Shown here: one piece after another, positions 1 through 6,629 of the stretch | Numbering within the stretch: position 1 is the stretch's first letter | Layout of the letters: every line of letters starts with the position of its first letter | Assembly (NCBI GenBank): GCA_023425455.1 | Contig: JAFACP010000433.1 | Coordinates: forward strand, 1 to 6,990 | DNA from: Pseudomonadota bacterium | GTDB lineage: Bacteria > Pseudomonadota > Gammaproteobacteria > Enterobacterales > Enterobacteriaceae | Reading direction: 5' to 3' | Length of the DNA stretch: 6,990 nucleotides | The notes under the pieces: generated by a model | Told to the model about the DNA's origin: nothing | Databases searched by the model: none | What the model saw: only the letters and a program-made list of their open reading frames with translations | Made by a program: the position numbers and the translations under genes

Positions 1-1861
1 GCCGGATCCTTGCGCTTATAGATGCCCATTTTCTTCAACGCGTCATACGACGGCAGCAGCGGATCCCTGGCCAGCATTTTGGCGTACAGGTACTGCAGCC
101 ATTGCGCCTGAGTTCGCCCTTCGGTGAAACGCTGGTGAACGTCCGGGCCGAGGCGTTTCGCCACTTCGCTCATGATCCAGTAGATTGGCTTGCGCTCGAA
201 CTTCGGCGCGGTGGCGGGCTGCAGGAAAATCAGGTAACCCATGTTCCCGGCGTAGTCGTTAGGAATAATGTCTTCCTGTTCGACGGTCATCAGATCCGGC
301 AGAACGATATCGGCGTATTTCGCAGACGAGGTCATAAAGTTGTCGATCACCACGATCGTTTCGCATTGACTCTCATCCTGCAGGATGGCGTGGGTTTTAT
401 TGATATCGGAGTGCTGGTTAACGAGGGTGTTACCGGCGTAGTTCCAGATAAATTTAATCGGGATGTCGAGCTTGTCTTTGCCGCGTACGCCGTCGCGGAG
501 CGCCGTCATCTCCGGCCCACGGGCGATGGCGTCCGTCCAGCTAAAGCAGGAGATTTGCGTTTTCACCGGGTTTTCCGGCAGCGGCATACGTTCGATGGTG
601 ATGGTGTAGGTTGACTCGCGGGCGCCGCTGTTGCCGCCGTGAATGCCAACGTTCCCGGTGAGGATCGCCAGCATGGCGATGGCGCGGGATGTCTGCTCGC
701 CGTTGGCCTGCCGCTGGGGGCCCCAGCCCTGACAGATATAGGCCGGTTTCGTTGCGCCGATTTCCCGCGCCAGCTGAACGATCCGCTCCGCCGGGATCCC
801 GGTGATGCGTGACGCCCACTGCGGGGTTTTGGCGGTGGCATCCTCACCCTCGCAAGGATATACGCTTTGTAGTGCCCGTTTGCCGGCGCGCCGTCTGGCA
901 GCGTTTTCTGGTCATAGCCGACGCAGTACCTGTCAAGGAACGGCTGGTCAACCAGGTCTTCATCGATCAGCACCCACGCCAGACCGGCGACCAGCGCGGC
1001 GTCGGTTCCCGGGCGAATCGGGATCCACTCATCTTCCCGACCAGCGGCGGTATCGGTATAGCGCGGATCGATAACGATCATTCGCGCATTTGAACGTTCA
1101 CGGGCCTGCTCAAGATAGTAGGTGATCCCGCCGCCGCTCATGCGTGTTTCCGCCGGGTTGTTACCGAACATCACCACCAGTTTGCTGTTTTCAATGTCAG
1201 AGGTGCTGTTGCCTTCGTTGCTGCCGTAGGTGTAGGGCATCGCGCAGGAGATTTGCGCTGTGCTGTAGGTGCCGTAATGGCTGAGAAACCCGCCGTAGCA
1301 GTTCATCAGGCGGGCCACCAGCGAGGCATACGGGGAGGAGCGGGTGATATTGCCGCCGACAATGCCGGAGGAGTAGTTGATGTAGACCGCCTCGTTACCG
1401 TACTTTTCCACCACCCCTTGCAGACTGGAGCTGATGGTGTTCAGCGCCTCGTCCCAGCTGATGCGCTCAAATTTACCCTCACCGCGCTTACCCACGCGCT
1501 TCATCGGGTAGTTCAGCCGGTCAGGGTGGTTAATGCGCCGACGGATAGAGCGTCCGCGCAGGCAGGCGCGAACCTGGTGGTTACCGTAGATGTCGTCGCC
1601 GGTGTTATCGGTTTCGACCCAATAGACTTCATCGTCGCGCACGTGCAAACGCAGCGCGCAACGGCTGCCGCAGTTAACGGAGCAGGCTCCCCACACCACT
1701 TTATCTTGCGGCCCCTGCATCGCCTCCTGCACGGCCGCGGCGGCGCTTTTCAGACCAAAGGGCAAAGAGAACCCGCCGGCCGCCAGCGCCAGCGAGCCTA
1801 TTGCGGTAGATTTAACCAGAGTTCGACGGCTGATCCCGCCGTGATGTTCGATATCGGACAT
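1..1861 (-). pseudogene. ynfE: ynfE, Tat-exported molybdopterin oxidoreductase (DmsA family), frameshifted and cut by the window edge
   Basis: Catalytic subunit of a periplasmic DMSO-reductase-family enzyme. In E. coli the YnfE/F-GH complexes are linked to selenate reduction, and the chaperone DmsD handles their Tat signals. The start at 1861 has GGGGTGAG just upstream. Residues 11-17 read SRRTLVK (twin-arginine motif), followed by a hydrophobic stretch and an Ala-rich cleavage region near 40-43. Cys60, 64, 68 and 100 form the 4Fe-4S site. GTYSTAQIS (194-202 region) carries the likely Mo-ligand serine by analogy with DmsA. After Leu336 one base is missing near 853; the uncorrected frame adds about 96 unrelated residues and stops at 563. 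With one base restored (CTT GGC GAG on the minus strand), the family sequence continues without a stop to position 1, including GWGPQRQANGEQT and GNVGIHGGNSG. About 620 of roughly 808 codons are present; the C-terminal cofactor-binding part lies outside. The match is clearly better to YnfE than to its paralogue YnfF. The break is either a real mutation or a sequencing error. Confidence 0.9.
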
Positions 1862-1957
1862 GACTCACCCCATCATTGTTATTGCGTATTATTTTCGCCC
1901 GTGATTACAACCGGGCTAATGATGGGGGGAGTGTTACTTATTTAGTGGCAGGAAATA

Positions 1958-1971
1958 TTAATCCTCATCAA
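1958..1971 (-). promoter_or_regulatory. FNR-like binding site upstream of ynfE
   Basis: On the minus strand the sequence reads TTGAT GAGG ATTAA, matching 9 of the 10 conserved positions of the FNR consensus TTGAT-N4-ATCAA. Its centre is about 103 bp upstream of the ynfE start. An AT-rich stretch (TAAATAAGTA, minus strand, 1944-1935) lies roughly where a -10 element of an FNR-activated promoter would fall, though the hexamer itself is poor. Anaerobic FNR activation is the known control of ynfE in E. coli, so the position fits. The site is seen; its use is inferred. Confidence 0.6.
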
Positions 1972-1991
1972 TTGAATGGCCATTGGGCAGA

Positions 1992-2046
1992 GAAAAAATG
2001 CCGCTGCGCATCAACATCAGTTTGTCATATCATCCTGCGAAGCGGC
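1992..2046 (-). terminator. Probable intrinsic terminator of ynfD
   Basis: The arms at 2000-2010 and 2036-2046 pair in 10 of 11 positions, with a single mismatch between 2006 and 2040. A 25-nt loop contains the ynfD stop codon (2017-2019). On the minus strand the hairpin is followed at once by A and six T residues (1999-1993). The long loop is unusual, but the GC-rich stem and the T run are typical of Rho-independent termination. It would separate ynfD transcription from the ynfE promoter just downstream. Confidence 0.6.
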
Positions 2047-2301
2047 GCCAGCGCCGCCGTTTGTGCGGATGTACAAAATTTTGAAGGTATCATTGGCACA
2101 ATGCCCAACCACCTGCGCGTCGGGTTGATCGGCCTGATCGTTCGGAACAATATTCAGCGTAAAACCGGACTCCGGTACGCCGTTATGAATGATTTTTTGC
2201 TCAATATCGCTTTTTACGCGCTCGCAGGAGTCCGGGGCGGCCAGCAGGGCCGGTGAGGCCGTCATCATCAGCAGGGCGGTGATCAAGGGTAACCGTTTCA
2301 T
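2017..2301 (-). CDS. ynfD: YnfD, small secreted DUF1161 protein
   Basis: A 94-residue protein of unknown function, recognised as E. coli YnfD (DUF1161) by the conserved core DSCERVKSDIEQKII and NIVPNDQ...VVGHCANDT. Residues 1-22 look like a Sec signal peptide: Lys2-Arg3, a hydrophobic stretch, and an Ala-rich end giving cleavage near Ala21 or Ala22. The mature protein has two cysteines (26 and 68) that could form a disulfide in the periplasm. I chose the ATG at 2301 over the in-frame ATG at 2307 because AAGGAG is 6 bp from the former and directly abuts the latter. The gene diverges from ynfC and appears monocistronic, with its own terminator overlapping the stop codon. Confidence 0.88.
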   Translation of the reverse strand: MKRLPLITALLMMTASPALLAAPDSCERVKSDIEQKIIHNGVPESGFTLNIVPNDQADQPDAQVVGHCANDTFKILYIRTNGGAGAASQDDMTN

Positions 2302-2343
2302 CAGCATCTCCTTTTTTCTGTGTGCCGATTAAGTCTAGCAGGC

Positions 2344-2372
2344 TTCGTGTAAACATCTGTATTTGCTAATAT
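2344..2372 (+). promoter_or_regulatory. Candidate extended -10 promoter for ynfC
   Basis: TGC followed by TAATAT (2364-2372) is a good extended -10 element (TGn-TATAAT, 4 of 6 hexamer matches plus the TG). The hexamer at 2344-2349 (TTCGTG), 17 bp upstream, is a weak -35, as is common for extended -10 promoters. Transcription would begin near 2379. This lies inside the longest possible ynfC reading frame and argues against the ATG at 2371, which overlaps the -10 box. Confidence 0.4.
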
Positions 2373-2406
2373 GATTGAGAATAATCTCCCTGTAGCGGTA
2401 AATGAT

Positions 2407-3117
2407 GTGAAGAGATACGCAGCGATAACATTACTGGCAGTGGTGCTGGCGGGCTGTGATAACGCCAGCGCGCCGCTGTCGTTCACCCCAGAAATGGCCA
2501 GCTTCTCCAACGAGTTTGATTTTGATCCCCTGCGCGGGCCGGTGAAGGACTTTACCCAGACCTTATTCAACGACAAGGGCGAAGTGTCAAAGCGGGTAAC
2601 CGGAACGCTCTCTGGAGAAGGGTGTTTCGATACCCTGGAATTGCACGATCTTGAGGCAAATAGCGGCGTCGCGCTGGTGCTGGATGCTAACTACTATCTC
2701 GATGCCGAAACCCAGCAGCGGAAGGTGAAACTGCAGGGCAAATGTCAGCTGGCGGAACTTCCTTCGGCGGGCGTCACCTGGGACACCGACGAGAGCGGGT
2801 TTATCGTGGCGGCTCACGGGAAAGAGATGGAGGTCAAATACCGCTACGATGCGGATGGTTATCCGCTGGGCAAAACCACCGTATCGGGCGAGCGGCATTT
2901 ATCCGTTCAGGCTACGCCGTCAAAAGATCTGCGCAAGCGAATGGATTACACGGCGGTGAGCCTGCTGAATGATAAGCCGATGGGTAAGGTGACGCAGCGT
3001 TGCGATTACGACAGGCATAACAATCCGTTAAGTTGCGATCTGCTGATCACCGATGACAGCGTCAAACCGGCCGTTACCCGCAGGTACACCATCGAAAACA
3101 GTATTGAATATTACTGA
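2407..3117 (+). CDS. ynfC: YnfC, UPF0257 inner-membrane lipoprotein
   Basis: A putative lipoprotein of unknown function. From the GTG at 2407 it is 236 residues, the same length as E. coli YnfC as I recall it, and it shares the run LSFTPEMASFSNEFDFDPLRGPVKDFTQ in segments. The N-terminus is MKRYAAITLLAVVLAGC, a compact lipoprotein signal with lipobox LAGC and lipidated Cys17. Asp18 at +2 is the classic Lol-avoidance signal, so retention in the inner membrane is predicted. The in-frame ATG at 2371 would add an acidic 12-residue leader and sits in the likely -10 box, so I rejected it; the ribosome site before the GTG is weak. Two segments, YRYDADGYPLG (about 145-155) and CDYDRHNNPLSC (199-210), resemble YD-type repeats. 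Four further cysteines (73, 113, 199, 210) could form disulfides. It converges on speG. Confidence 0.88.
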   Translation: MKRYAAITLLAVVLAGCDNASAPLSFTPEMASFSNEFDFDPLRGPVKDFTQTLFNDKGEVSKRVTGTLSGEGCFDTLELHDLEANSGVALVLDANYYLDAETQQRKVKLQGKCQLAELPSAGVTWDTDESGFIVAAHGKEMEVKYRYDADGYPLGKTTVSGERHLSVQATPSKDLRKRMDYTAVSLLNDKPMGKVTQRCDYDRHNNPLSCDLLITDDSVKPAVTRRYTIENSIEYY

Positions 3118-3124
3118 ACGTGAA

Positions 3125-3146
3125 ACCGCGCAGATCACTGCGCGGT
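3125..3146. terminator. Symmetrical hairpin between convergent ynfC and speG
   Basis: A perfect 9-bp stem (ACCGCGCAG / CTGCGCGGT) encloses a 4-nt loop (3134-3137). It begins 8 bp after the ynfC stop, and its loop contains most of the speG stop codon (3135-3137). T-rich tails are short on both sides: CGGTTTG on the plus strand and TTTCACGTT, partly in the stem, on the minus strand. It is well placed to end transcription from both genes, but its U-tracts are weak. Confidence 0.6.
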
Positions 3147-3695
3147 CGGTTTGAGCAGGCTGGCCGCCGTGCTTTTGTGTTCCGCCAGATGCTGATGCTG
3201 GAAGATGCACATGCGAATGGTGTTGCGGTATTCACCGTTAATAAAGAACTCATGGATCAGCTCGCCTTCCACCATAAAGCCCAGCTTGCGGTAGATATGG
3301 ATCGCTTTTTCGTTCTCTTTATCGACGATGAGATACAGCTTATACAGGTTCAGAACGTTAAACCCATAGTCCATTGCCAGCTTTGCCGCCCGTGAGGCAA
3401 GCCCTTTGCCCTGATGCTCCGGCGAGATGATGATCTGAAACTCCGCCCGGCGGTGGACATGGTTAATTTCGACCAGCTCCACCAGCCCGGCTTTATCCCC
3501 TTCACACTCCACGACAAAACGGCGTTCGCTCTGGTCGTGAATATGTTTATCGTACAGGTCGGACAGCTCGACAAATGCTTCGTAAGGCTCTTCGAACCAG
3601 TAGCGCATGACGCTGGCGTTGTTGTCGAGCTGGTGGACGAAACGCAGATCTTCTCGCTCCAGCGGGCGAAGTTTAACGACGGTGGGATCGGCCAT
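3135..3695 (-). CDS. speG: Spermidine N1/N8-acetyltransferase SpeG
   Basis: A cytoplasmic GNAT-family enzyme that transfers acetyl from acetyl-CoA to spermidine or spermine, preventing toxic polyamine build-up during cold shock or stationary phase. At 186 residues it has the same length as E. coli SpeG and is nearly identical through [21 protein letters not shown] and [18 protein letters not shown]. The acetyl-CoA-binding motif is QGKGLA (95-100). Tyr135 in HIYRKLGF is the expected general acid. Acidic residues at 35, 36 and 39 belong to the loop that binds polyamine at the allosteric site in characterised SpeG dodecamers. The start at 3695 has GGAG 5 bp upstream. The gene lies 15 bp downstream of ynfB on the same strand, so co-transcription is likely. 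It looks intact. Confidence 0.96.
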   Translation of the reverse strand: MADPTVVKLRPLEREDLRFVHQLDNNASVMRYWFEEPYEAFVELSDLYDKHIHDQSERRFVVECEGDKAGLVELVEINHVHRRAEFQIIISPEHQGKGLASRAAKLAMDYGFNVLNLYKLYLIVDKENEKAIHIYRKLGFMVEGELIHEFFINGEYRNTIRMCIFQHQHLAEHKSTAASLLKPTAQ

Positions 3696-3710
3696 ATGTG
3701 CTCCGCGAGA

Positions 3711-4049
3711 TTAAGGGGCAACCACGCGGCCGGTGCGACGATCCAGACAGCGCAGGGTGTTTGGCTCCCAGTAGGCATTCACGTTTGCGCTTTGCTGGCA
3801 TTTGTCACGCGCGTCAAACGCGACATCTTCTTTGTCCCACTCTTTTTCCGCGCGTTTGTTGACTTTCTGACGCAGGCTGCGGGTGTCATTCCATTGTTCT
3901 TTGTCCATCGCCGCATTCTGACGGCTCTGTGCGCTGTCTCCCGACTCAATAATCAGTTTATTGGTCGCGGCGCTAACGGTTGTTGTGAATGCGCACGTTG
4001 ACAGCGCCAGCAGGGCGGTCAGACAAAGGCGTTTGCTTAATGATGTCAT
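3711..4049 (-). CDS. ynfB: YnfB, small secreted DUF1283 protein
   Basis: A 112-residue protein of unknown function recognised as YnfB (DUF1283; the E. coli form has 113 residues). Residues 1-27 form a Sec signal peptide: Lys6-Arg7, a hydrophobic core, and cleavage after VSA27. The mature part is highly charged and conserved: [30 protein letters not shown] and [20 protein letters not shown]. Cys84 and Cys101 may pair in the periplasm. The reading frame is open up to an ATG at 4136, but the start at 4049 is preferred because AAGGA lies 6 bp before it and the signal peptide begins there. It is the first gene of a likely ynfB-speG transcript; a functional tie between the two proteins is not known to me. 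Confidence 0.88.
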   Translation of the reverse strand: MTSLSKRLCLTALLALSTCAFTTTVSAATNKLIIESGDSAQSRQNAAMDKEQWNDTRSLRQKVNKRAEKEWDKEDVAFDARDKCQQSANVNAYWEPNTLRCLDRRTGRVVAP

Positions 4050-4085
4050 AGCATTTCCTTTTTTAAGTGAGGGCAAATAAGCGGT

Positions 4086-4143
4086 CGACCCTGTGCGAAT
4101 AGTACACCAAAGCGCAAGGACAGCATACCCGTCCACAGGGTCG
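4086..4143. repeat. Perfect 10-bp inverted repeat upstream of ynfB
   Basis: CGACCCTGTG at 4086-4095 is exactly mirrored by CACAGGGTCG at 4134-4143, with 38 bp between. The arms do not extend further. The candidate ynfB -10 lies in the enclosed segment, so the arms could be two half-sites for a regulator or a long-loop hairpin in an RNA crossing the region. No T run follows either arm, so a terminator is unlikely. Confidence 0.55.
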
Positions 4144-4211
4144 GAATATCAGCGGCATTATTCGCCACGCTGCTTAAATCAATCCTCACCCGGGCAGAGA
4201 AAGATGATGAA

Positions 4212-4230
4212 ATCGCTAATTATTTGCGAT
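4212..4230. promoter_or_regulatory. 19-bp imperfect palindrome, candidate operator
   Basis: The sequence reads ATCGCtAATtATTtGCGAT; 8 of 9 base pairs about the centre at 4221 are complementary. Length, AT-rich core and GC-containing ends are typical of sites for dimeric helix-turn-helix regulators. It is 138 bp upstream of the rspA start and 163 bp from the ynfB start. In E. coli rspAB is repressed by the GntR-type regulator RspR (YdfH); whether this is its site cannot be told from this sequence. Confidence 0.45.
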
Positions 4231-4296
4231 AGATAAAGGGAAAGTGTGGGTGATTTCTGCGCCAGTTTTGTGATCGTCTGCTGATTTTATGATCAT

Positions 4297-4302
4297 TATA
4301 CT
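4297..4302 (+). promoter_or_regulatory. Candidate -10 element for rspA
   Basis: TATACT matches the -10 consensus at 5 of 6 positions and would place the transcript start near 4309, giving a leader of about 59 nt. No acceptable -35 hexamer lies 16-18 bp upstream, so an activator may be needed. An interrupted palindrome TACT-N8-AGTA (4299-4314) overlaps the hexamer and the expected start point, a position suited to a repressor. Confidence 0.35.
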
Positions 4303-4367
4303 TGTATGGTAGTAGCCCTGTTGCGTAAGTTTTCTGCATCACAACGAGCGATGTAAGGAACTGGATT

Positions 4368-5582
4368 ATGAAGATTGTCGGGGCTGAAGTCTTTGTCACC
4401 TGCCCGGGGCGCAACTTTGTCACCCTGAAAATAACCACCGACGAGGGCATTGTCGGTCTGGGTGACGCCACGCTCAACGGACGTGAACTCTCCGTTGCCT
4501 CTTACCTGAAAGATCACCTCTGTCCGCAGCTGATAGGCCGTGATGCTCAGCGCATCGAAGATATCTGGCAGTTTTTCTATAAAGGCGCCTACTGGCGTCG
4601 CGGCCCGGTGACCATGTCCGCCATCTCCGCCGTCGACACGGCACTGTGGGACATCAAAGCCAAAGCGGCCAACATGCCGCTGTATCAGCTGCTCGGCGGT
4701 GCATCGCGCGATGGGGTGATGGTCTATTGCCACACCACCGGCCATACCATTGACGATGTGCTGGAAGATTACGCAAAGCACAAGGAACTGGGCTTTCGCG
4801 CGATCCGCGTTCAGTGCGGCGTACCGGGCATGAAAACCACCTACGGCATGTCGAAAGGCAAGGGGCTGGCGTACGAACCCGCGACTAAGGGGAGCTGGCC
4901 GGAGGAGCAGCTGTGGTCGAGCGAAAAATACCTCGATTTCATCCCCACGCTGTTTGACGCGGTGCGCAGTAAATTTGGCTTTAACGAACATCTGCTGCAC
5001 GACATGCATCACCGCCTGACGCCGATTGAAGCGGCGCGCTTTGGCAAGAGCGTTGAACCCTTCCGCCTGTTCTGGATGGAGGACCCGACGCCTGCGGAAA
5101 ATCAGGCCTGCTTTCGCCTGATCCGTCAGCATACCGTCACGCCGGTGGCCGTGGGAGAGGTGTTTAACAGCATCTGGGATTGCAAACAGCTGATTGAAGA
5201 GCAGCTCATTGACTACATCCGCACCACCATCACCCACGCGGGCGGGATCACCGGCATGCGCCGTATCGCGGATTTCGCCTCGCTCTACCAGGTGCGTACC
5301 GGTTCGCACGGGCCGTCCGATCTGTCGCCCGTGTGTCACGCTGCGGCGCTGCATTTCGACCTGTGGGTGCCGAATTTCGGCGTGCAGGAGTATATGGGCT
5401 ACTCAGAACAGATGCTGGAGCTCTTCCCGCACAGCTGGCGCTTTGACAACGGCTATATGCATCCTGGCGACACGCCGGGGCTGGGCATCGGCTTTGACGA
5501 AAAGCTGGCGGCAAAATACCCCTACGATCCGGCCTGTTTGCCGGTCGCGCGGCTGGAAGATGGCACCCTGTGGAACTGGTAA
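4368..5582 (+). CDS. rspA: RspA, ManD-type sugar-acid dehydratase (enolase superfamily)
   Basis: A cytoplasmic dehydratase of the mannonate dehydratase (ManD) subgroup, named in E. coli as starvation-sensing protein RspA. These enzymes remove water from D-mannonate or D-gluconate to give 2-keto-3-deoxygluconate, often slowly. At 404 residues it equals E. coli RspA and is nearly identical to it. The N-terminal capping domain covers about 1-110 and the barrel follows. The Mg2+ ligands are Asp212 (HDMHH), Glu238 (WMEDP) and Glu264 (VGEVF). Likely catalytic residues by analogy with characterised ManDs are Arg147, Tyr159, His214 and His314. The loop SHGPSD has Pro316 where, as I recall, efficient ManDs have Ala, which suggests a low-efficiency member. 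AAGGAA lies upstream of the ATG. rspB follows after 14 bp. Confidence 0.95.
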   Translation: MKIVGAEVFVTCPGRNFVTLKITTDEGIVGLGDATLNGRELSVASYLKDHLCPQLIGRDAQRIEDIWQFFYKGAYWRRGPVTMSAISAVDTALWDIKAKAANMPLYQLLGGASRDGVMVYCHTTGHTIDDVLEDYAKHKELGFRAIRVQCGVPGMKTTYGMSKGKGLAYEPATKGSWPEEQLWSSEKYLDFIPTLFDAVRSKFGFNEHLLHDMHHRLTPIEAARFGKSVEPFRLFWMEDPTPAENQACFRLIRQHTVTPVAVGEVFNSIWDCKQLIEEQLIDYIRTTITHAGGITGMRRIADFASLYQVRTGSHGPSDLSPVCHAAALHFDLWVPNFGVQEYMGYSEQMLELFPHSWRFDNGYMHPGDTPGLGIGFDEKLAAKYPYDPACLPVARLEDGTLWNW

Positions 5583-5596
5583 ACGAGGAGCAAACG

Positions 5597-6616
5597 ATGA
5601 AAAGCATAGCGGTTCAGCGCGCCAACGACCTTGTTCTTGAGGAGCGCCCGGTACCGGCACCCGCCGCGGGCGAGGTGCGGGTAAACGTTAAACTTGCCGG
5701 GATCTGCGGGTCCGACAGCCATATCTACCGTGGCCATAACCCGTTTGCCAGGTATCCACGGGTGATTGGGCATGAGTTCTTTGGCGTCATTGATGCCGTA
5801 GGCGAAGGCGTGAGCGATGAGCGCCTCGGCCAGCGCGTCTCGGTCGACCCGGTGATCAGCTGCGGACACTGTTACCCGTGCTCTGTCGGCAAACCGAACG
5901 TCTGCACCTCGCTGGTGGTACTCGGCGTACACCGCGACGGCGGCTTCAGCGAGTATGCGGTGGTGCCCGCGAAAAACGCGTGGCCCATTCCTGACGCCAT
6001 CTCTGACCGCCACGCCGTGATGGTGGAGCCGTTTACCATCGCCGCTAATGTCACGGGGCAGGCGCGGCCGACGGAGCAGGATATCGCCCTGGTGTACGGC
6101 GCAGGCCCGATGGGGCTGGTCACCGTCCAGGCGCTGAAGGGCGTCTACAAGGTGAAGCAGGTGATAGTGGTTGACCGTATCGATGAGCGGCTGGCAATGG
6201 CGCAGCGCAGCGGCGCGGACTGGGTGCTGAATAACAGCGAACAGTCGCTCCCGGAGGCGCTGGAGGAGCAAGGGATCACCCCGACGTTAATCATCGATGC
6301 CGCCTGCCACCCGTCGATTCTGCAGCAGGCCATTACGCTGGCCTCGCCCGCCGCGCGGATCGTGCTGATGGGCTTCTCCGCTGAGGTGAGCGAGATTGTT
6401 CAGCAGCGGATCACCGGCAAAGAGCTGACGATATTCTCCTCGCGCCTCAATGCCGGTAAGTTCCCGCTGGTGATCGACTGGCTGGAAAAGGGGCTGATCG
6501 ATCCGGAAAAACTGATCACCCACACCGTTGACTATCACCATGTGACAGACGCAATCGAGCTGTTTGAAAAAGATCAGCGCCAGTGCTGCAAGGTCCTGCT
6601 GACCTTCGGCCAGTAA
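5597..6616 (+). CDS. rspB: RspB, zinc-dependent medium-chain dehydrogenase
   Basis: A cytoplasmic NAD(P)-dependent polyol or sugar-acid dehydrogenase of the sorbitol dehydrogenase-like MDR family; 339 residues, as in E. coli RspB. Catalytic zinc ligands are expected at Cys37 (GICGSD), His59 and Glu60 (GHE), with Glu144 (VEPF) nearby. The structural zinc site is complete: Cys89, 92, 95 and 103. The nucleotide-binding loop is GAGPMG (168-173), and Asp193 at the end of the next strand favours NAD+ over NADP+. The start at 5597 is preferred over the in-frame ATG at 5570 inside rspA because GAGGAG lies 6 bp before it. The 14-bp gap to rspA indicates an operon. Related enzymes oxidise L-gulonate, L-idonate or similar acids; the true substrate is not shown here. 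Confidence 0.94.
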   Translation: MKSIAVQRANDLVLEERPVPAPAAGEVRVNVKLAGICGSDSHIYRGHNPFARYPRVIGHEFFGVIDAVGEGVSDERLGQRVSVDPVISCGHCYPCSVGKPNVCTSLVVLGVHRDGGFSEYAVVPAKNAWPIPDAISDRHAVMVEPFTIAANVTGQARPTEQDIALVYGAGPMGLVTVQALKGVYKVKQVIVVDRIDERLAMAQRSGADWVLNNSEQSLPEALEEQGITPTLIIDAACHPSILQQAITLASPAARIVLMGFSAEVSEIVQQRITGKELTIFSSRLNAGKFPLVIDWLEKGLIDPEKLITHTVDYHHVTDAIELFEKDQRQCCKVLLTFGQ

Positions 6617-6629
6617 CCATTCACGCGGT

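Larger units (their letters stand above)
4050..4367. other. Non-coding divergent interval between ynfB and rspA (ynfA absent)
   Basis: These 318 bp hold the upstream regions of ynfB (leftward) and rspA (rightward). E. coli has ynfA, a small membrane protein gene, at this place; no reading frame here resembles it. The interval contains a 10-bp inverted repeat (4086-4095 / 4134-4143), a 19-bp imperfect palindrome (4212-4230), a candidate rspA -10 hexamer (4297-4302) and the rspA ribosome site (AAGGAA, 4356-4361). A weak TACTAT (minus strand, 4104-4099) is the best -10 guess for ynfB, without a convincing -35. No RNA gene is apparent. Confidence 0.7.

Noticed and set aside
836..862. Programmed ribosomal frameshift in ynfE
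   Set aside because: A -1 shift would be needed, but the codons ATC CTT GCG AGG contain no slippery heptamer, and I know of no frameshifting in this family.
1253..1945. Long plus-strand open frame opposite ynfE
   Set aside because: It is antisense to well-conserved ynfE codons, has no family resemblance and no good ribosome site; it arises from GC-biased third positions.
2370..2388. Fur box near the ynfC promoter
   Set aside because: GATTGAGAATAATCTC looks suggestive, but matches too few positions of the 19-bp consensus or its hexamer repeats.
4204..4236. 10-codon open frame (MMKSLIICDR) as a leader peptide
   Set aside because: It has only a loose purine-rich stretch upstream, no run of regulatory codons and no attenuator after it.
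4269..4284. CRP site upstream of rspA
   Set aside because: TGTGA is present, but the second half reads GCTGA instead of TCACA, and the spacing to the -10 candidate does not fit a standard activated promoter.
4306..4356. 16-codon plus-strand open frame whose stop overlaps the rspA ribosome site
   Set aside because: The arrangement suggests translational coupling, but there is no ribosome site, and its ATG lies at or before the predicted transcript start, so it is probably not in the mRNA.
4296..5354. 352-codon minus-strand open frame opposite rspA
   Set aside because: It is a shadow of rspA, which matches its family along the full length; the antisense product has low-complexity composition.
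5522..6271. 249-codon minus-strand open frame opposite rspB
   Set aside because: It is antisense to a conserved dehydrogenase with all zinc ligands and has no recognisable domain.
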